A stretch of DNA of 64,000 nt. Origin: Mauremys mutica. Lineage: Eukaryota; Chordata; Testudines; Geoemydidae. Shown here piece by piece: positions 48,155 through 59,497 of this stretch; within the stretch, counting starts at the first letter, position 1, and every line of letters starts with the position of its first letter. The stretch spans positions 72,398,618 through 72,462,617 of the forward strand of contig NC_059080.1 in assembly GCF_020497125.1 (NCBI RefSeq), written 5' to 3'. The translations under genes and the position numbers were made by a program. The notes beneath the pieces were generated by a model that saw only the letters and a list, made by a program, of their open reading frames with translations, was not told the origin of the DNA and ran no database searches.

Positions 48155-48543
48155 AAACTCCCTTGCGAAACTCCCTGTTAGCAGCCCCTGGTCGCTTGTG
48201 CGCGGCTTTATAAAGCCCTGGCCTGAGTGAATGCCCCGCCCACTGATTAAGGCTCAGCCACTTACCAGAGGCTTCGAGCTTTCAAACCTGCCTCCAACTG
48301 CCAGCCAGAGCACACGGTCCCTCAAACAACCAACCAAACAAACAGACTGACAAACACAAGCTCAGCACACAGCAAGTAACCCCCAAACATAAACAAACAC
48401 ACACTACAGACAGTCACTTACCCCACAGATGCTGTATTTGCTCCTCCTTCACCTGGAGAACTCCCTTGCGAAACTCCCTGTTAGCAGCCCCTGTTCGCAA
48501 AGCTCCCTGGTCGCTTGTGCGCGGCTTTATAAAGCCCTGGCCT
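48155..48543 (-). promoter_or_regulatory. Duplicated block in the CR1 5' region
   Basis: The sequence around CTCCCTTGCGAAACTCCC, then TCGCTTGTGCGCGGC and TTTATAAAGCCCTGGCCT, occurs twice: at 48155-48223 and 48458-48543, about 300-320 bp apart. The outer copy has an extra 17 bp (TTCGCAAAGCTCCCTG). On the element's strand each copy starts AGGCCAGGGCTTTATAAAGC, with a TATA-like palindrome. This could be a tandem internal promoter, as in monomer-type LINE 5' ends. Promoter activity is inferred. Confidence 0.55.
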
Positions 48544-51500
48544 ATAAATTAATTGTGTCCATAAATTTGTAGGATCAGGGCTTACATGATTTTATTTAAA
48601 GTTACTATATTTACAAGATTCCTGTCCTTGGAGAATAAAACACCCAAAGGGTAACTCTAAAATAAAAAAGGCATTTATAAAGAACTGCAGTGCATAAGCA
48701 TAGCTACTCGATGGAGCTTCTTTCCTCATCTTCATGAAATCTTAGTGCCAATGGATTTAGATTTCCCTGGATTTCCTTGGCAGTTTCTGCTCCCAGAATC
48801 TGCTGGGGAGGGGGGGGGGGAGAGGAGCGCTTTCAGATTATGAAAGGAGAAGCCACCTAAATTCAGCATTCATTTAAATCGGTAATTATGCTGGATTGAG
48901 GGGGAGATGATGCCAAGAATGGTCATCTCCCCGCTTCCTGGATCAACCAGGTTTCTGTCCCCTCTGCAGCCCTTACTTTGCAGGAATATCTTTACTTTTA
49001 AAATGAAAAAGTGCATAGTTAAAAAGGGGAAAAAATCTTGAAATATTTTATAATATGTTTATTCTCATTACATGATCCAGTTATACCAAAAAAAAAAAGA
49101 AGGTCTATAGAAAGACATATGCAGATATCTTAAAAGAACAACATTTAATTCATTACAGTCATGTGGAACTAAAAACAATTGGACAAATGGAAAAGTGAAG
49201 TTTGAAGTATAAAAACACATCATTTTTTTAAAAAGAAGGAAATTGATGGAAGATCATCATTTCCATATATATAGTCACCCAACAAACTAAGTCACTTTGA
49301 TTAAAATAAACTATCAGCAGCATTCCCACTAAACAAGACATTGAACCTGCACTTAAAAGAGTTGATGTTGGTCTCATAACTTCCCCTTATTTGTTCTGTT
49401 TATTTGGATACCACAAATTGTTTTCAATAAATTCCAGCAGCATACATCAATATTAAAGCAGAAACCTCATTTATGACAAAAATAACCTTTATAAAGCTTA
49501 AACCCAGAAAATAAAATGACACTTTATAGTTAATATAGGCACTACATCACAAGTTGTGCCTCTCAAAGCATGGGAAATATTAATGTAGCACCATACAAAA
49601 CATTCTGTGTTGTCCCTGTTTTAATATTGTCAAAAAAACAAGGCAATGCACTTAAATAGTTAACTTATTTTTTCCATGGTTTGCATTACATAGCTAATTT
49701 TACAGCAAGTAAAAACAGCACTGAAAAAATATGATCAGTTTTACATAGTGAATGTTGTGCTCTTATATTGCAACACAGTTAGTCATAATTTAATAACATT
49801 TGTGTTGAAATAAATTTCAATAAAATATCATATGCTGTCTTCCATGCAATTGTTTCTAAAACTAAATACATACTTTTGGCCAGCTTCACCCAATGTTCTC
49901 AAGTTCTATCCCTGAGAAATTGGTTATTCAGGTTAAACAATGAATTACTGAGGAAGGATTGCAATACAAATGTTTTACAATTATAGACTGTGTAAACAAG
50001 TAAGGTAGCCAGGAACTTCAAACTTTTTCTGGAAGCATCCTCCAGTCTGAGAAATCCTTGGTAAGATGTTTCACCTGCAAAGTATCAGGCTTAGGAAACT
50101 GGACATGCCATAACAGAATATTGGTAGCTGTCTCAGATCTCAGACATCTCTTACAACAAATCAGCTAGAGGAAGTTATTAAATGGGTTGTTCTGCACATA
50201 GGAAAATTTTTTGGGCTTGTCTCCACTTTCCAGTGGATTGACGCTGCGGCGATTGAGCCACCGGGGGTCGATTTAGCGGGTCTAGTGAAGACCCGCTAAA
50301 TTGACCACAGATCGCTCTCCCGTAATGAGAAGAGTAAGGGGAGTTGACAGGAGAGCATCTCCCGTCGACATAGCCTAGTGTGGACCCTGTGATAAGTAGA
50401 TCTAAGCTACTAACATAACTCAAATTGCAGCGCATAGATCAACTTTCCCCCGTAGTGTAGACATGCCCTTTCTGTATGGTAATAAAATGCAACCAGAGTA
50501 GGGCCAAGTTCAGTCTTCCAAAGCCTTGCTCTAAGCACATAGGACCTGATTTTGCTCTCACACTGATGTAAATCAGGAATAACTCCACTGATGTCAATGG
50601 ACCTATGCCAGTATATATTGGGTCTGGCCCAATCTAGTTACAGGTATGAAACTAATGCAAACGAAATTAGAATCATAGGAAGGGGCAGATTTTGTTCTCA
50701 GTTGCACAGTAAATCAGGAGTAACTACTGAAGTTGACTCTGGCTGCACTGAGATCAGAACTGGGAGGCCCATAAACTCTACCTGTATGTATTAACTTTTC
50801 TAATAGACTCTTGCAATAAATCATCTAGTTTTGCTGCCTATCCTTTCTGCTGAAGAATCCCATTTATATTCCCCATCCTTCCCCAGTTTTTGTTGTTTTG
50901 TTTGTTTTACTTCAGTGCTGTTTGGTATCAGAATATATTTAAGTATCTCATTTATCATTTATCTTATGAGCTGAGAATGGATAATTTGTTCTGCAATCAA
51001 AACGTCAAAAAGAGTTCCTTGGACTGGAGAGTGCTTTCAGAAAAATATAATAAATTTTCATTTTTATATCACAGAAACATTCTTTTAAATATATTAAATT
51101 ATGTGTGGTCTTGAATTATTATTAGTATTGTAGTGACACACGTGCGTACCTGGATGAGAAATGTAACCATTTTCTTGTGCTCAACAACACATTTCTGATC
51201 AGCTGGAATATAGAGTAGGAAAGTATTCATGTGAGGCCTGATTCTTTTCTCACACTTGTGTAAATCAGCAGTAACTGCATTGCAGTCAATAGTTTCATCA
51301 GTGTAAAACTGTTGTACGAGTTAAGAAACAGAACTAATGTTTCAACCACTGACTAAATATAATAATAGTGATATTGCATCTGGAAAGCTCTTAACATCTG
51401 TATTTGTTAAAGAGAGAGTTCTAAAGCCAAGAATCGTAAGTGTGACAGTAAACTTGCTTTTACAAGCACTAATTATTTAATATCAGCACTTTGCAGCTCA

Positions 51501-51620
51501 TTCATTATTCACTGTGATACTCTTCAATGCAGTTGGTCTTATAAGAATAACAGTTTTATACTGCTATATAACAGAGACATGAACCTAATACATACTTTTC
51601 AAAACATTCCATAAATTGAA
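48544..51620 (-). other. SLC16A14: SLC16A14 3' UTR and sequence up to the CR1 element
   Basis: This is single-copy AT-rich sequence downstream of the SLC16A14 stop on the reverse strand, with a MITE at 50213-50468 and old repeat pieces at 50530-50640 and 51233-51312. Several reverse-strand AATAAA hexamers occur, for example near 48592 and 49060. The actual cleavage site is not determinable. No ORF here is convincing. Confidence 0.5.
50213..50468. mobile_element. MITE with GTCTCCACT / AGTGTAGAC termini and internal hairpin
   Basis: The termini GGGCTTGTCTCCACT and AGTGTAGACATGCCC are inverted. Flanks are TTT on both sides, possibly a 3-bp duplication. Inside is a perfect 13-bp hairpin: ATTTAGCGGGTCT, loop AGTGA, AGACCCGCTAAAT. 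Termini of this type and a 3-bp duplication fit the Harbinger group, perhaps mobilised by elements like the one at 24663. Confidence 0.7.
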
Positions 51621-51769
51621 CTATACTTTTGTGTTATCAATGGGTTGGTCTTTTGATTGTTTCTTTTGAATACAAGGTTGGATGAGTAAAACGATTATTC
51701 CTACCATGTAAAGCAAACCGCAAATGTAAAAAGAAAAATCATATTTTTGTGTGATGTCATAGATCCAAC
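51621..51769 (-). CDS. SLC16A14: SLC16A14 last coding exon
   Basis: After the acceptor TTGTTTTGCAG the exon supplies the last two bases of a split Gly codon and 48 codons plus TAG (51621-51623). The peptide WIYDITQKYDFSFYICGLLY then MVGIIVLLIQPCIQ forms the final transmembrane helix. It closely matches the human MCT14 C-terminus (GWIYDITQKYDFSFYICGLLY). The cytoplasmic tail here (KKQSKDQPIDNTKV) differs from the human one, as expected for this variable part. It splices in frame to the exon at 58075-59067. Confidence 0.96.
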
Positions 51770-52680
51770 CTGCAAAACAAGGACAAGATAGTTTTCAGTA
51801 GAGAGCATATCAGAGAAACATAAAACAGGAATGTTAAAAAAAACTGCATATTTATCTCATGAATGCATCCTATTATGTGACACTTAATTCAAGTCAAAAA
51901 ATTTTCTGGAAAAAAAAAAGTGGAAATTGTCTCCATCGCTAGACAATAAAAATTGAAATGAACTAACAAAAATCAGTGGTTTATTCAGTCCTGTGCAGAA
52001 AGCCAACCCATGGCCTATGCATCACTTATATCCCATTTAAATCCTCAAAATTGGGGTTTCAGATATGCACAGGCCTTTTGATGGTCCTCTCCATAAGGGA
52101 GAAATACATTTGAAGTGAGATATAGGAAGTTAGGACTTTCAAAACATTTTGGGAAGCTTAAGGCAGAATCTTTGGGATCCTGGGCCAGAAAACACGAGTG
52201 ACACAGAGGAATGCAGCACAAGGTTGAATGGGAGTTTGGACTGGGCTACCTACTTACCAGAAAGAGCCAGGACTCGGGTGTGGGTGAAAACAAGGGTCCA
52301 TCTTAGAAGTCTGGCAGGAAGATTCCAAGTGGAGCAGCCTATGTTTATAGATTCTATAAATCCTCCACTTGGAATCTTCCTGCCTTTATCCAGTCTTGTT
52401 TTTGCCAATGTTTTTACATAACTAGAAAAATGTAATCAAATTACTACTACTAATAATAACTGTATCCAGCCTCCTTTCTTGGAATAAAGAATAGCAAACT
52501 GTGAAAAGATCAGTTTTGTCAATGAATGTGTTAACTGTAAGTAAACTTAAAAACATGTTGTTGTACTACAGAGGCACTGGGGAACACTCTGATCCTCAGC
52601 TGGTATAAATCAGCATAGTTTCATTGACTTCAGTGGAGCTACACTGACTTACATTGCAAGGATCTTGCTCGACTTATATT

Positions 52681-52990
52681 TAGTATTTAATTTAATATTT
52701 AACATTTACAAAGCACTTTACAGGCTTGATTTTCCACTATTTTGCACCTGGTATAGTCATTTACACCTGTGGAAAATCGATGTAAAATGCTGCTAAATCA
52801 GAATGACTGTTTTACATTCACATTTGCAAAGGTATAAATGGTTATACAAGGTACAAGGCAGTGGAGAATCAGGCCATATATTGAAAGATCAGTATTACTA
52901 TCCCAGTTTACACATGGGAAACTTACATAGTAAGTAATTACCGCAAGCCATACAGTGAGTGAGTTGCACAGGTGGTATTAGACTTTAGGA
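52681..52990 (-). mobile_element. MIR-like SINE (reverse) interrupted by an ancient palindromic repeat
   Basis: TTTACAAAGCACTTTACA on the left, then ACTATCCCAGTTTACACATG and GGAAACTTACATAG on the right, read as the reverse strand of a MIR core. About 52725-52880 is a foldback repeat (GATTTTCCACTATTTTGCACC ... GGTACAAGGCAGTGGAGAATC) lying within the MIR sequence. Confidence 0.5.
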
Positions 52991-54369
52991 GCTCCTATTC
53001 AATCTGCTATACCATCCTAACTATGTAAATAGTAAATGGAGATGTTTTCAGTCCTCCATCCAAGCTCTAGAACAAGTCACAGATAGTGAATGACTCAAAA
53101 ATTCAAAATTCCCATAGACTAAATTAGTCCTAGGCTCCCATAAGTCTCTGGATGTGTGATACATGTATCTGAAGACCCTACACTGCTCATTTGCTAAAGT
53201 CTGTAACTCAGACCACCTGTTTTATTCAGATTTCTTTCATGTATGATTTTGATCCTTGTTTGGTACATAAATCCCAATAGCAAAGCTAGATCACCAAATT
53301 CTGAATGCTTCTGTTTCTCCAATCTTCGTCAACTCCAGCCCAGACAACAAATATAAATCCTATACCAGCAGCTAGAGAAAGGAATAAAGCAAATTGCTTC
53401 TAACGTCCCTCTGAGTACAAAGGGGGCTGACTTGGCTAACCCTATTTAATTGTTCTTCTTTCTCTGACCCATATTGTCCCTGCCACTTCTGCATGTTGTT
53501 TTTTTAAAATTCTGATTATAATAAAGAAAAAGTGAAGGAAATAATTTTAAATAGAAAAAATCTATTCTGTCAGGACTGCTAACTCAGTAGTCCAGAAAAA
53601 CTCTCTGGGTGAAATTCACCTCTGTGCAAAGGGAAGCATGAAGGTTTAACTTACACATAGGACTCATGCTAGCACTGTGCACAGGGTGAATTTTACCCAG
53701 TTTATTTTATTTAACCCAGCTACGGTATATGTAGGTGATGGAGTTGGTACTAAATACAGAGGGCCAACATAGGCACTTGAATACATGTATAAAATTCCCA
53801 GTGAAGTAAATAGGCCCAATCCGACAGTCATTGCATAGATGGAACTCCCTCTGAAGTTTACGGGAGTTTTGTCTTAACAAGGACCATAGAATTCGTTCTA
53901 ATTGGTGTTGCATATGATTGGTTGAAGATACAATTGAGCCCAAGTCATGAAGAGCCCAATCCTGCAGTCTTCAGTCATATAAAATTCCCAATTAGCTCAA
54001 TGAGAATTAATTAATTATGGCGTAAACACGCATGTAAGTTGTCAGAATGTGTGACCCTTTTACTTGGGCTGCTGTAACTTTTACAATCTCTTTCAAATAT
54101 GACTTCACAAATTTGCCTTATGTATAACTGCATAGGTATCTCCTCTTCTCCCCTTTTGGTTTGCTCTGTTCACTGCTGACACCCTTCTTCCTCTATTTCG
54201 CAGCTTGGAATTATGCCCAGCATATTGCACAATTAAGAGGTTAACTTTGTTCATGAGGGAAAAAACAGCTGAATTAACAAAGCATAAAATGTACTGGGAC
54301 AAAGAGGAAAAAGTACAGTCCACCATCTTCTCTATTTTCCATGGGAGAGAGTATTGTCTACTAATTAAA

Positions 54370-54545
54370 GAAGAGTCCTGGGTCCTATTCCCAGTTGTGC
54401 CACTGACTCATTGTGTGATCTTGTGCATTCAATAAATTCTTCTGTGGCTTAGTTTACCCAAATGTAAAATGGGTAAAAAATACTTACCCAAATCACTGGG
54501 TAGCTGTGATAACTAATTAATATTTGTAAAACATAGTCAAATCTT
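54370..54545 (+). mobile_element. MIR SINE
   Basis: GTGCCACTGACTCATTGTGT and GATCTTGTGCATTC, then TTTACCCAAATGTAAAATGGG and TAGCTGTGATAACTAATTAA follow the MIR core and 3' parts in order. It is diverged, as expected for an amniote-age SINE. Confidence 0.8.
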
Positions 54546-54951
54546 CTGATGAAATACTCTATATAACATGCAAAGTACTGTCACTGTTCCCACAGGAAGA
54601 TACCGTTTCTGTGGAATAGTATGAGACAATTTTTCAAGACTAAGACTCTTGATCTGTACATTATTTAGACCAAATGTTGGAAATAATATCATTTCCCGCC
54701 TTCAAGAAAATAACCTTATGTAATATATGTCGCATTTAATACTAGTTACACAATAAATGTTTATGTAATGAAACTACTCTCTGGTATTGAATGCAAACAT
54801 TTAATTTTGGTTAATTATATCATAAGACTATTGAAAAGAAAAAAAAATTAAAGTAAATTGAAAACATTACACTACTCAAGTCTTATGTTCTTGAGTGAGT
54901 CAATCATGGGGCCAGGTTAATAAAAGTTGGTGCAAGGAATCATCCATTACC

Positions 54952-55104
54952 CAGGGCCAGCTCTTGGTTTTTTGCCGCTCCAAGCAAAAAATAAAAAATA
55001 AAACAAATTCCAAGAGCACAAAAAAAAGGTGGCCGGAATGCTGCCCCTGAAATTGTGCTGCCCTAAGCATGTGCTTGGTTTGCTGGTGCCTAGAGCCGGT
55101 CCTG
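54952..55104. mobile_element. hAT-type MITE with perfect 8-bp target duplication
   Basis: CCATTACC flanks both sides (54944-54951 and 55105-55112). The termini are CAGGGCCAGCTCTTGG and CTAGAGCCGGTCCTG. The left part has a run of AAAATAAAAAATAAAACAAA. It is 153 bp long with no coding content. Confidence 0.9.
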
Positions 55105-55267
55105 CCATTACCCCTTACTGATACCTACTACCAATGGCAATTGAACTTGTGGGTGTTAAATGCTTGTGGTTAGGATACAAATTACAAATTACACCTGTGT
55201 GACAGCAAGGCATGTATCTATGCCATACCAAGAGTCTAGACCATTATGATAGCAGAGGTAACTTAAC

Positions 55268-55544
55268 TAGGGTGACCAGACATCCCGATAAAATCGGGAC
55301 TGTCCCAATTTTTAGGCGTTTGTCCTGCATCCCGATCGATGTTTGGTTGGGATGCAATTTGTCCCTATATTTCGCACTCCTGTTTTTTTTGTTTTGTTTT
55401 GTTCCACCGGCAGGACTCTGCCTTTTTTTTTTCCCCTCTGCCGGCGGGACTCCGGGACTCCGCGCTTTTTTTTTGTCTCCACCGGCGGGACTTCCCCCCC
55501 ACACATGTGTCCTGATATTTTCTTCATCCCATCTGGTCACCCTA
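55268..55544. mobile_element. MITE with GGGTGACCAGA termini, longer copy
   Basis: TA-flanked inverted ends GGGTGACCAGACATCCCGA and TCTGGTCACCC match the copy at 4722-4844. The insert between them differs, with T-runs alternating with CCGGCGGGACT-type units. The overlapping ORFs at 55212-55610 and 55244-55555 are artefacts of the palindromic composition. Confidence 0.75.
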
Positions 55545-58074
55545 AACTTAACCAATCACCACCCGTACGTTATAGCTAATTTGCATGCAACAATTTTATT
55601 GGTTGTATGAGCAGTTGGCCTAGATGGTGGATTATTTGGCCCAGCTGACATACCCCATGAGAGCCCAACCATTCAGCAACTAGTTTAAGCTTAAGAGAGA
55701 TGTTAGGGGAAATCAGTGTGCGGCAAGCTCTTGTTAAGCAATGGCCTGTACTAAAGAGCCTAACAAAAGAGTAGAGTATGGGATTTGCCTGGTTTTTGTT
55801 TGTTTGTTTTAATTTGTTTCCCTCTGTTACTGTTAATAAACTGGGATTTGGGCTTGTATTCCTTGAGATTCTGGAAGTTTTAGGATTGGACCCTGTGTAA
55901 CTCCCTCAAGTCTTCTACTGGGGGAAGCTTTAGTTTGTGGCCAGAGCTCATAGGAATGCTGCTAACAGATACTTCTGAAGAGATGCACTGAATCAATACA
56001 TAGGATTTGTACTGTTAGGTTAGATCAATTTTCCATCTGCTCCATATCCTCTCCCAGACAGTGGCCAGAATATAGATGCTTCTGAGGAAACCCCATAAAG
56101 GACAATTATGGAACAACTGCCAGTGCAGCTCTGACCATACACATTTGTGGCTAACACCACCCTGCGTTGGGGATATGCTGGCTCCTATGGAACATGGGCC
56201 TCTAGAATAGGAGAAATTGAGTTTAAATTATTAAAATTCTGCCCAGGATCAACACAAGCAAGTCTTCTGGCAGACATGTTCCAATGAGAAATGGCTTTAA
56301 ATGCTGCAGTTTTACTGAAAAGAGATATTTTAGAAAACATAGAAGAACTTGTTCTGTATATCTTCACATCCTGGTGTTCTGAGTTCAAGTAATAAATAAC
56401 AATATTACTTAACAATATTAAGATTGTGGTAGATCACCTAAAAACTTGGAATGAAATATGTTTTCTATATTGAACAATCTCTAAAAATAGCTTCACTCTC
56501 TCCACTGAAAGTTTAGAATGAAGCAGGGCTCAAATTTGCAGACGCTAACCAATGCTGGCCCCAAAATTATATACCTGCCACAATCAGCATCTATCAGGTC
56601 TGAGCTAAAATAACATGGGAACTTAAAGCCAGCTGTTGCTTCACTTACTCTTCGCTATCGCCTCACTATTTCCTCTTTGGAATTCTTGATACCACATCTG
56701 TGCCAGGCAGGTTAAGTCAGGACACTGTTCCAACTGCTGTTTGTACAAGCACATTTCAATGAGCTGTGCACATTTCTTGTTCAAGGAAAACAAGGTTTTT
56801 AAGAACCCACATAGAGATAAAGTCCTTCTAAGATCTTTCTCAAGAAGTATGAGTTTAGCACGGTGACAACCCATACATCAACCTCAATTCCTTGACTGAT
56901 GCAATTCAATTCTGCATTCAGATTGTTTCAAAAGCTTTGAAACACAAAATAAACTCCTGTTACCATGTTATCCACATTGGTTCATAATATAAAAGCAGAA
57001 GGGCTAGCTGTTTTAGAGCAATCACTGTATCTTTTTTTTTTTTTTAATTAAAGGCCAAATTCTCCCCTGAGACATGGGCATGTTAACTCTTACTGGGATC
57101 AATGCTGGTTGACAGGGTTTGGGAGAATGCACAGTAGAGTTGTAGTTTTGCTACCCTTTGAAAGGATTCAGCATGTGCTCTCGTCTACATCATTCCAGCA
57201 CTGCTGACAGGTACAGAGAAAGAGAGAGGGACTATAGCTCTCCCAATACTGGTATTGGCTCTAGCCCAGCTCAGTGACCATGTTATCCCCGACTGAAGAT
57301 GACCCATTGCACCTTATTGCTTTCTTCTGACTCATGCACCCAAAAAAGACAGTCACAGTCTGGGCCAAAGTATTATTTTTAGGGAGTATTTTGACATCTG
57401 CCTCCACATTCCTTTGTAATGGATAACTTACAATAAAGGGGCTTGATTCCCTCCAAGTTCATTTGAGGAGAGCTGTAGCAATGCCTGCAACTTCACTTCT
57501 CCCAGGGGCGAGGGAGGAGCATGCAGAACAGTCCCAATATTGGACAGTGTTGTCTGATAATCAGGCAAAGCCAAGGCAGCTGTTGATGAGCCTATGCTGC
57601 TGGAGCACAAACACAATTTAAATCTACCTGGTGGACCCACCATAGAAGGTGATGGTACAAACCAGTCTGTGCTCCCCCACGATGAAATCTCCCTCCCTTG
57701 ATGCACAGTGGCAACCCCTACTACAGCAGATTTCTCATCTGGAAATATGCACACGGCAGGTGTAAACTCTGATACACAAAACAGAGAAGTAAATATGTTA
57801 ACCCTTTCTACGCTAGAAAATGTGTATATACAATTATATTAAACAATGTACCATAAAAATGACAGTTTGTAACAGAGCTCGAATGACTTGCAAGGATGGA
57901 GTTTGTACTGAGGGTGGGGAATGTATTCTGTAAACACATATATGTAAAATGGAACATTAATCAGAGCGGGAGCTGCTGTAATTTTTTTATCCGCATTATT
58001 ATAATATCACAAGTATATAATAATTCAGATATAGTCACAGATACGTATGTTGATTTGAAACTTGAACTATTTAC

Positions 58075-59067
58075 CTGCAAACGGTGGTCCTAGCAGTGCA
58101 GATATCCCATTAGCACAAATGATGATGCCGTAAGCATTTGCAAGGTGCTCTATCCCCACTAAATCTTCAGTCACAACAGGCATTAGAGAAAAATACCCAC
58201 TGGAAAATCCTATTAGGGCACAAACCATTGCCAGGCCAATATATGTATGCATTAATGGCAAAATAAGAATACAGATGACAAGAGTAAAGTTAGCTATCAG
58301 GAAGACATTCCAAGTACTGTTGCAGGGTAAATCAGAGATGATTCCAAGGATCACCTTACCAAATATATGAACTATAGCTATAATCGAGGTCAAAGGAAAC
58401 ACATCATTCTGTGTGGATAAATTATACTGTTTGACAATTTCTGGAAGATGAATAAAAGGAATAACAAAGCTGCTGTATGCAAACAATGCCCAAAACACAA
58501 AGGCCACAAATACTCTATTGGTAAAAAGTGATGCAGCCCCAAAGTAGCTGGAGTACCATGTTCCAAACCCATTCTTGATTGTAACAGTCAGCTGGCTCGC
58601 TCTCTTAAGAATGCAAAGAGCATACAAATTCTTTCCATGTCTGCTTTTACCTTTGCACTCCATTGTCCCATTATCAAGCACTTTGACATTAGCTGGCCCT
58701 TCTTTTTCCTCTTGCTCTTCATGTACTACCCCATTCGATTTTATGGGCTTTGCAGAGTGGAACAGAGCTTTTGCATGATAATCTTCACTATTGTTTCTCT
58801 CAACACCCTTTTCATTGGCATCCTTCTTGGAAGAAAGCGGCCTCATGAGTGCTCCGCAAACACACAGGTTCAGAGACACAGCACCCTGGATGAACATTGC
58901 ATTCCTCCATCCAAATTCCTTACACAGATACTTCAGTAAAACAGTCATTAGAAATGTTCCAAACCCTGTTCCAGTGGTACTAAGTCCCTGAGCTAGTGCT
59001 CTTCTCTTCTGAAAATACCGTCCTACCATGACCACTGCAGGAAGGTAAACCATGCCACTCCCAACAC
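58075..59067 (-). CDS. SLC16A14: SLC16A14 large transmembrane exon
   Basis: The exon is 993 bp, from the acceptor TATTTTCACAG to the donor GTAAAT. It runs in one frame with 330 full codons. It covers transmembrane helices from about TM4 through TM11 of the 12-helix MFS fold. It starts at GVGSGMVYLPAVVMVGRYFQ, then KRRALAQGLSTTGTGFGTFL. The long cytoplasmic loop between TM6 and TM7 (SSKKDANEKGVE...) is variable. TM7 onward has FVAFVFWALFAYSSFVIPFI. It ends at NAYGIIICANGISALLGPPF. These blocks match human MCT14 closely. MCT14 is an orphan monocarboxylate-family transporter of the plasma membrane. The first 140 or so residues are encoded by exons upstream, not found in the window. Confidence 0.98.
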
Positions 59068-59295
59068 CTGTGAAAATAAAAACATCACATGCTACTCTAC
59101 TGAAATCATCCAGATTTAGCAAGGTATACAGCAGAGATGCCCAAACTCTGCAGCAGCGAGAGCCACATTAGCAACATACCAGTAATACAAGGGCTATACC
59201 TACTTTCTATATAAATATAATAAATAAATACTTTGCATTTATCATTTACTTCAATCCAATATTCATAGTACTTTCCAAACACAAATTAATTAATC

Positions 59296-59497
59296 CCTGA
59301 AAAGTAGGTATTGTCCCATTTTACATATAGAAAAACCAAGCCATATTGAGGCTAATGGCTGTAGATATTTTCAGAGGTGTTGAGCAGTCATGTATCAATA
59401 TGACATCATCAGGAGCTGTGCGCGCTCAGCACTTCTGAAAATCAGGTCCCAAGTAACTTGCCCAAGGTTATGCAGCAAGTCAGTGGTAGACATGGGA
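59296..59497 (-). mobile_element. MIR SINE (reverse) with a small repeat inserted
   Basis: CCCATTTTACATATAGAAAAAC then CAAGTAACTTGCCCAAGGTT and GCAGCAAGTCAGTGGTAGAC are the reverse strand of a MIR. The interval 59358-59450 (TTTTCAGAGGTGTTGAGCAG ... CTCAGCACTTCTGAAAATCA) is a palindromic old MITE inserted between the two MIR halves. Confidence 0.65.

Larger units (their letters stand above)
43893..48543 (-). mobile_element. Near-full-length CR1 LINE
   Basis: The 4.65-kb element is read on the reverse strand. It has a 5' region with a duplicated block, ORF1 (47094-48017), ORF2 (about 47009 down to 44091) and a 3' UTR. The end, near AAGGTCCATCTAGCCCAGT, is the typical CR1 3' sequence. It ends near CTTATGTTCTTAT. 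CR1 elements copy themselves by target-primed reverse transcription and usually leave 5'-truncated copies, so an almost complete one suggests relative youth. No target duplication was found, as is normal for CR1. Confidence 0.95.
51770..58074 (-). other. SLC16A14: SLC16A14 intron between the large exon and the last coding exon
   Basis: The 6.3-kb phase-1 intron has a donor GTAAAT next to 58075 and an acceptor at 51770-51771. It holds MIR-type SINEs (52681-52990 and 54370-54545), two MITEs (54952-55104 and 55268-55544) and AT-rich single-copy sequence. Two reverse-strand open stretches with splice-like edges (56649-56874 and 57432-57768) are discussed in the findings; no gene is called. Confidence 0.85.

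Noticed and set aside
55212..55610. 132-codon ORF and its antisense
   Set aside because: Lies across a palindromic MITE with T-runs; Phe/Pro-rich translation.
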